The notes beneath the pieces were generated by a model. That model ran no database searches. It was given only the letters and a program-made list of their open reading frames with translations, and had not been told where the DNA came from. DNA of 64,000 nt from Nocardia sp. (GTDB lineage Bacteria > Actinomycetota > Actinomycetes > Mycobacteriales > Mycobacteriaceae), in assembly GCF_025465275.1 (NCBI RefSeq), contig NZ_JAODNK010000006.1, positions 1 to 64,000 on the forward strand, in the 5' to 3' direction. The position numbers were made by a program, and so were the translations under genes. Shown here piece by piece: positions 61,431 to 64,000 of this stretch. Positions within the stretch are counted from its first letter, which is position 1; each line of letters opens with the position of its first letter.

Positions 61431-61583
61431 GACATCGTTGCTTTCTTCGCACGGCCGCTGCCCTTATCAGCAGCGGGAGGCTTGTGAAGCCTTCTAGTCA
61501 AGTGTCCAACAAGGCGATTACTGATGAGTAGCTGAGAAGTCCATAAGAGCCCGAAAACGAGAGTGATCTGCGTCAAACGACTC

Positions 61584-61632
61584 GAAAACCGCACTGCTGA
61601 ACAAACTTTCAGTCGGTTATAGGGCGGTTTTC
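61584..61632 (-). terminator. Possible terminator of the maoC-fabG-tetR operon
   Basis: GAAAACCGC (61584-61592) pairs with GCGGTTTTC (61624-61632), and an inner CTGAA/TTCAG stem folds within the loop. On the minus strand it starts 36 bases after the tetR stop, and the descending arm ends in UUUU. Confidence 0.5.
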
Positions 61633-61667
61633 TGCCATATGATCTGCATCACTCTGACGCACATCGG

Positions 61668-62852
61668 CTATCGAATTGCGAGCAAACCTGCTCCGACGGC
61701 CAGTACCGATGCGTCCGCGCCCGGCAGCTCCCGAACGCGGGCGGTCAGGGCAAGTTCGTTCAGTACCGTCTGCGCGGCCTGCACCCGGACGCGGGCGCTG
61801 ATCGGATCCCAGTCCGGATGCACCCGGCGGGCGAGGCCCACCCATTCGGCGATATACGAGTGCTGCGCGACCCGGGCGCGGTGCCGGTCGGCGTCGGGCA
61901 GATGCATGGACTCCGAGACGAGTATCTGGACCAGATCGGGATTCTCGGCGACGAAGCCGCCGTAGCTGCGCAACAGCCGGTCCAGGCCGTCGCCGGCATC
62001 GACGGCCCGGGCGAAGGCGCGGCTCATATCCATCCGAAGCCACTCGTTGCCACGGAACACCATGGCCAGCAAGATATCGGCCTTGCCGGGGAAATGGTTG
62101 TAGACGCTGGGCCCGGCAATGCCGACGGCCTCCCCGATATCGTCCATGCTCACACCGACGAACCCCTGGCGAGCGAACAGTTTCGCCGCCTCGGCGAGAA
62201 TCGCCTCGCGACGCGATCTGGTCATCGAAAGATGCACTTTCCCGGCAGGATTCGCGACAACTTCGGGCAGCGCGATCTGTGTGTCGACCGCCGCCGAGAC
62301 GAGTTCGTCCAGCAGCGCGGTGAATCCGGGTTCGGGCAGCGAAAGGCTGTGGAACGACATGCTGTCGGCCACCGCCAGCGCGCAGCGGGCGAGCAGATCC
62401 GCCTCCACCGCGTTCAGCTCGGGACGGCGCTCGCGCACCAACTCGGTGAGGCGGGCGATGATCCGATGGGTGAGAGTCCGGAACGCGGCCCGATTCTCGG
62501 CGGACAGATGTCGGCCTTCGCGCCGCCACAGCACCCCGACATGACGGTGCGCGAGCGACGCGGCGGCGAGGCTCGCGCCGATATCGTTCGCGGTGGTCAC
62601 TGCCAGGGCGGCATCGATGGTGGTCAGGGCATCGCCGACAACGGTGGCGAGCAGATCCTGCTTGCCACGGAAATGCCGGTAGAGCGCAGACGGGCCGATG
62701 GCCACCGCCGCGGCGACCTCGCCCATACCGACGGTGGCATAACCCTTGCGATAGAACAGCTCCGAAGCCGCCCGCACGATGAGCTGCCGCCGATTGGCCG
62801 GGCGGGTGCCCCGAGCCGGGCCGGTCACCGTCTGCGTCTCGCGCCCGGCCAT
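61668..62852 (-). CDS. Tandem (double) TetR-family transcriptional regulator
   Basis: A protein of 394 residues containing two complete TetR DNA-binding domains. HTH 1 is at about 21-67 (VRAASELFYRKGYATVGMGEVAAAVAIGPSALYRHFRGKQDLL). HTH 2 is at about 213-259 (EAAKLFARQGFVGVSMDDIGEAVGIAGPSVYNHFPGKADIL). Each is followed by a helical ligand-domain-like region; the second one is shorter. Standard TetR proteins are about 200 residues, so this is a duplication/fusion that could act as a pseudo-dimer. It starts nine bases after fabG, so it is cotranscribed with fabG and the MaoC gene and probably controls them. Confidence 0.85.
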   Translation of the reverse strand: MAGRETQTVTGPARGTRPANRRQLIVRAASELFYRKGYATVGMGEVAAAVAIGPSALYRHFRGKQDLLATVVGDALTTIDAALAVTTANDIGASLAAASLAHRHVGVLWRREGRHLSAENRAAFRTLTHRIIARLTELVRERRPELNAVEADLLARCALAVADSMSFHSLSLPEPGFTALLDELVSAAVDTQIALPEVVANPAGKVHLSMTRSRREAILAEAAKLFARQGFVGVSMDDIGEAVGIAGPSVYNHFPGKADILLAMVFRGNEWLRMDMSRAFARAVDAGDGLDRLLRSYGGFVAENPDLVQILVSESMHLPDADRHRARVAQHSYIAEWVGLARRVHPDWDPISARVRVQAAQTVLNELALTARVRELPGADASVLAVGAGLLAIR

Positions 62853-62861
62853 GGCTGAACC

Positions 62862-63692
62862 CTAGATATTGAAGCCGCCACCGCAGAGCAGAGTCTGCGC
62901 GCTGACGTAGTTGGACTCGGGAATGCAGAACAGGTAGACCGCGCCGGCGGCTTCGGTCGGTGTGCCCGCCCGGCCGAGCGGGACCATCTGCTCCATGGCG
63001 GCAAGCAGATCCGGGTTCACGCCGACCTTGAGCGTCTTGCCCTCGATGTCGATGGTGCTGTCGCCGCCGGCGGGGGCCTCGGTGAGCCGGGTCTTGATCA
63101 GGCCGAACGCGACCGTGTTCACGGTGACGTTGTAGCGGCCCCACTCCTTGGCCAGGGTCTTGGTCAGGCCGGTGATGCCCGCCTTGGCGGAGGAGTAATT
63201 GGCCTGTCCCGCATTGCCTCCGGTGCCGGCCATGGAGGAGATGTTCACGACCTTGCGGCACGGGATCGGCTCCCCCGCCGCCCTGGCCTTCTTCACGGCG
63301 GCGGCGATGACCGGCTGTGCGGCGCGCAGAATCCGGAACGGGGCCTTGAGGTGTACGTCGAGAATGGCGTCCCACTGCTCGTCGGTCATCTTCTGGATGA
63401 CCGAATCCCAGGTGTAGCCGGCGTTATTGATGATGATGTCCAAGCCGCCGTAGTTGTCGACGGCGGCCTGCACGAAACGCTCGCCGAAATCGGCGTCGGT
63501 GACACTGCCGACGCACGAAACAGCCTGGCCGCCAGCGGCTTCGATGGCCGCGACGGTTTCCTTGGCCGGATCGGCATCGAGGTCGTTGACCACGACCTCG
63601 GCGCCCTCGGAGGCGAGTTTCAGCGCGATCTCACGGCCGATGCCGCGGCCGGAGCCGGAGACAATGGCGACCTTGCCATCAAGAGTTCCCAT
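62862..63692 (-). CDS. fabG: 3-oxoacyl-ACP/CoA reductase-like short-chain dehydrogenase
   Basis: A protein of 276 residues from ATG 63692 (GAAAGG upstream). Classical SDR motifs: Rossmann GSGRGIG (13-19), NNAG, catalytic Ser in VNISSMAGTGG, and YSSAK with Tyr and Lys. The C-terminal GTPTEAAGAVYLFCIPESNYVSAQTLLCGGGFN is typical of lipid-related FabG enzymes of mycolata. It reduces 3-oxoacyl thioesters, or oxidises the hydroxy form in breakdown, with NAD(P)H. The linkage to a MaoC hydratase suggests they work on successive steps of fatty-acid or side-chain metabolism. Confidence 0.9.
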   Translation of the reverse strand: MGTLDGKVAIVSGSGRGIGREIALKLASEGAEVVVNDLDADPAKETVAAIEAAGGQAVSCVGSVTDADFGERFVQAAVDNYGGLDIIINNAGYTWDSVIQKMTDEQWDAILDVHLKAPFRILRAAQPVIAAAVKKARAAGEPIPCRKVVNISSMAGTGGNAGQANYSSAKAGITGLTKTLAKEWGRYNVTVNTVAFGLIKTRLTEAPAGGDSTIDIEGKTLKVGVNPDLLAAMEQMVPLGRAGTPTEAAGAVYLFCIPESNYVSAQTLLCGGGFNI

Positions 63693-63742
63693 GGGAGACA
63701 AAACCTTTCAGTGTGGATGAATGCGGCGTGGATCAATGAGGC

Positions 63743-64000
63743 TCAGAGTGCGACAACAGCCTCACCAGCGAGGGTGACCGTGCCGTCGTCGAGGGTGACG
63801 ACGAGGGCGAGGGTGGCGCGGCGTTCACCGTCGACCTCCTCGATGGCGGTGACCTTGCCGGTGGCGGTGGGCTTGCCGTGCACCGGTGTGATGGCCGCGA
63901 ACCGCACGCTGTAGGAGCGGATCGACTGCTGCGGAACCCAATTGGTGAGCAGTCGGCCGAGGTACGCCATAGACAGCATGCCGTGCACGAAGACGTCGTC
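63743..64000 (-). CDS. MaoC-like (R)-specific enoyl-CoA hydratase, 5' part missing
   Basis: The last 85 residues of a protein whose start lies beyond the right edge. The visible part shows DDVFVHGMLSMAYLGRLLTNWVPQQSIRSYSVRFAAITPVHGKPTATGKV, the hot-dog fold segment of MaoC dehydratases in which the GMLSM and RF...PV elements shape the active site. The catalytic Asp/His pair, usually further upstream, is probably outside the window. It is the first visible gene of the maoC-fabG-tetR operon. Confidence 0.8.
   Translation of the reverse strand, partial: DDVFVHGMLSMAYLGRLLTNWVPQQSIRSYSVRFAAITPVHGKPTATGKVTAIEEVDGERRATLALVVTLDDGTVTLAGEAVVAL

Noticed and set aside
1..64000. tRNA, rRNA, CRISPR arrays, transposases, integrases
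   Set aside because: None could be recognised in the intergenic regions; most gaps are below 300 bases and are explained by promoters and terminators.

Overview
This 64 kb window looks like chromosomal DNA of a mycolic-acid actinomycete, most likely Nocardia or a close relative. The DNA is GC-rich, genes use GTG and TTG starts freely, and most proteins resemble mycobacterial ones. The backbone follows the order I recall for the M. tuberculosis Rv2846c-Rv2870c segment: efpA, cysG, cobB, cobO, Mg-chelatase-like, GNAT, mqo, Rv2854-like hydrolase, map, penicillin-binding lipoprotein, GNAT, ispG, rip1, dxr. No rRNA, tRNA, CRISPR array or insertion sequence was recognised.

Layout. 1-9.4 kb: a left-truncated HD-domain protein, a strictosidine-synthase-like protein, EfpA-like exporter, siroheme synthase, an F420/flavin split-barrel oxidoreductase and a DoxX-like membrane protein. 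Opposite the last is a phosphotransferase plus partner gene, with a KstR-like box between. 9.4-21 kb: cobalamin block (cobE, cobB, cobO, ChlI-ChlD fusion, cobQ), with a GNAT enzyme, mqo, two alpha/beta hydrolases and map. 21-32 kb: accessory genes: a luciferase-like monooxygenase, a TetR/hydrolase divergent pair with a clear operator, and an aminophosphonate locus. The locus has a PhnF-like GntR repressor facing an FAD oxidase, a phosphonatase-like HAD hydrolase and a four-component ABC importer.

32-51 kb: a nonribosomal peptide locus. It has a small helical protein, a DUF4254-like protein, an Scr1-type HTH regulator, a stand-alone adenylation-domain fragment, a 4391-residue trimodular NRPS (C-A-T-E / C-A-T / C-A-T-E-TE) and a translationally coupled DrrABC-type exporter. 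A nitrobindin-like gene follows. The NRPS should build and release a D-L-D tripeptide, possibly N-acylated; the product is not recognisable from the sequence.

51.6-64 kb: core genes return: the PBP lipoprotein, GNAT, ispG, nfi, rip1, dxr and a DUF2631 protein. After them come small secreted proteins, including two tandem paralogues, and a maoC-fabG-tetR operon whose regulator carries two TetR DNA-binding domains. The accessory stretch from about 21.1 to 51.6 kb, inserted in an otherwise mycobacterial-like gene order, is the most interesting part. Motif positions, inverted repeats and specificity codes were read by eye; names rest on family recognition, not on a search.
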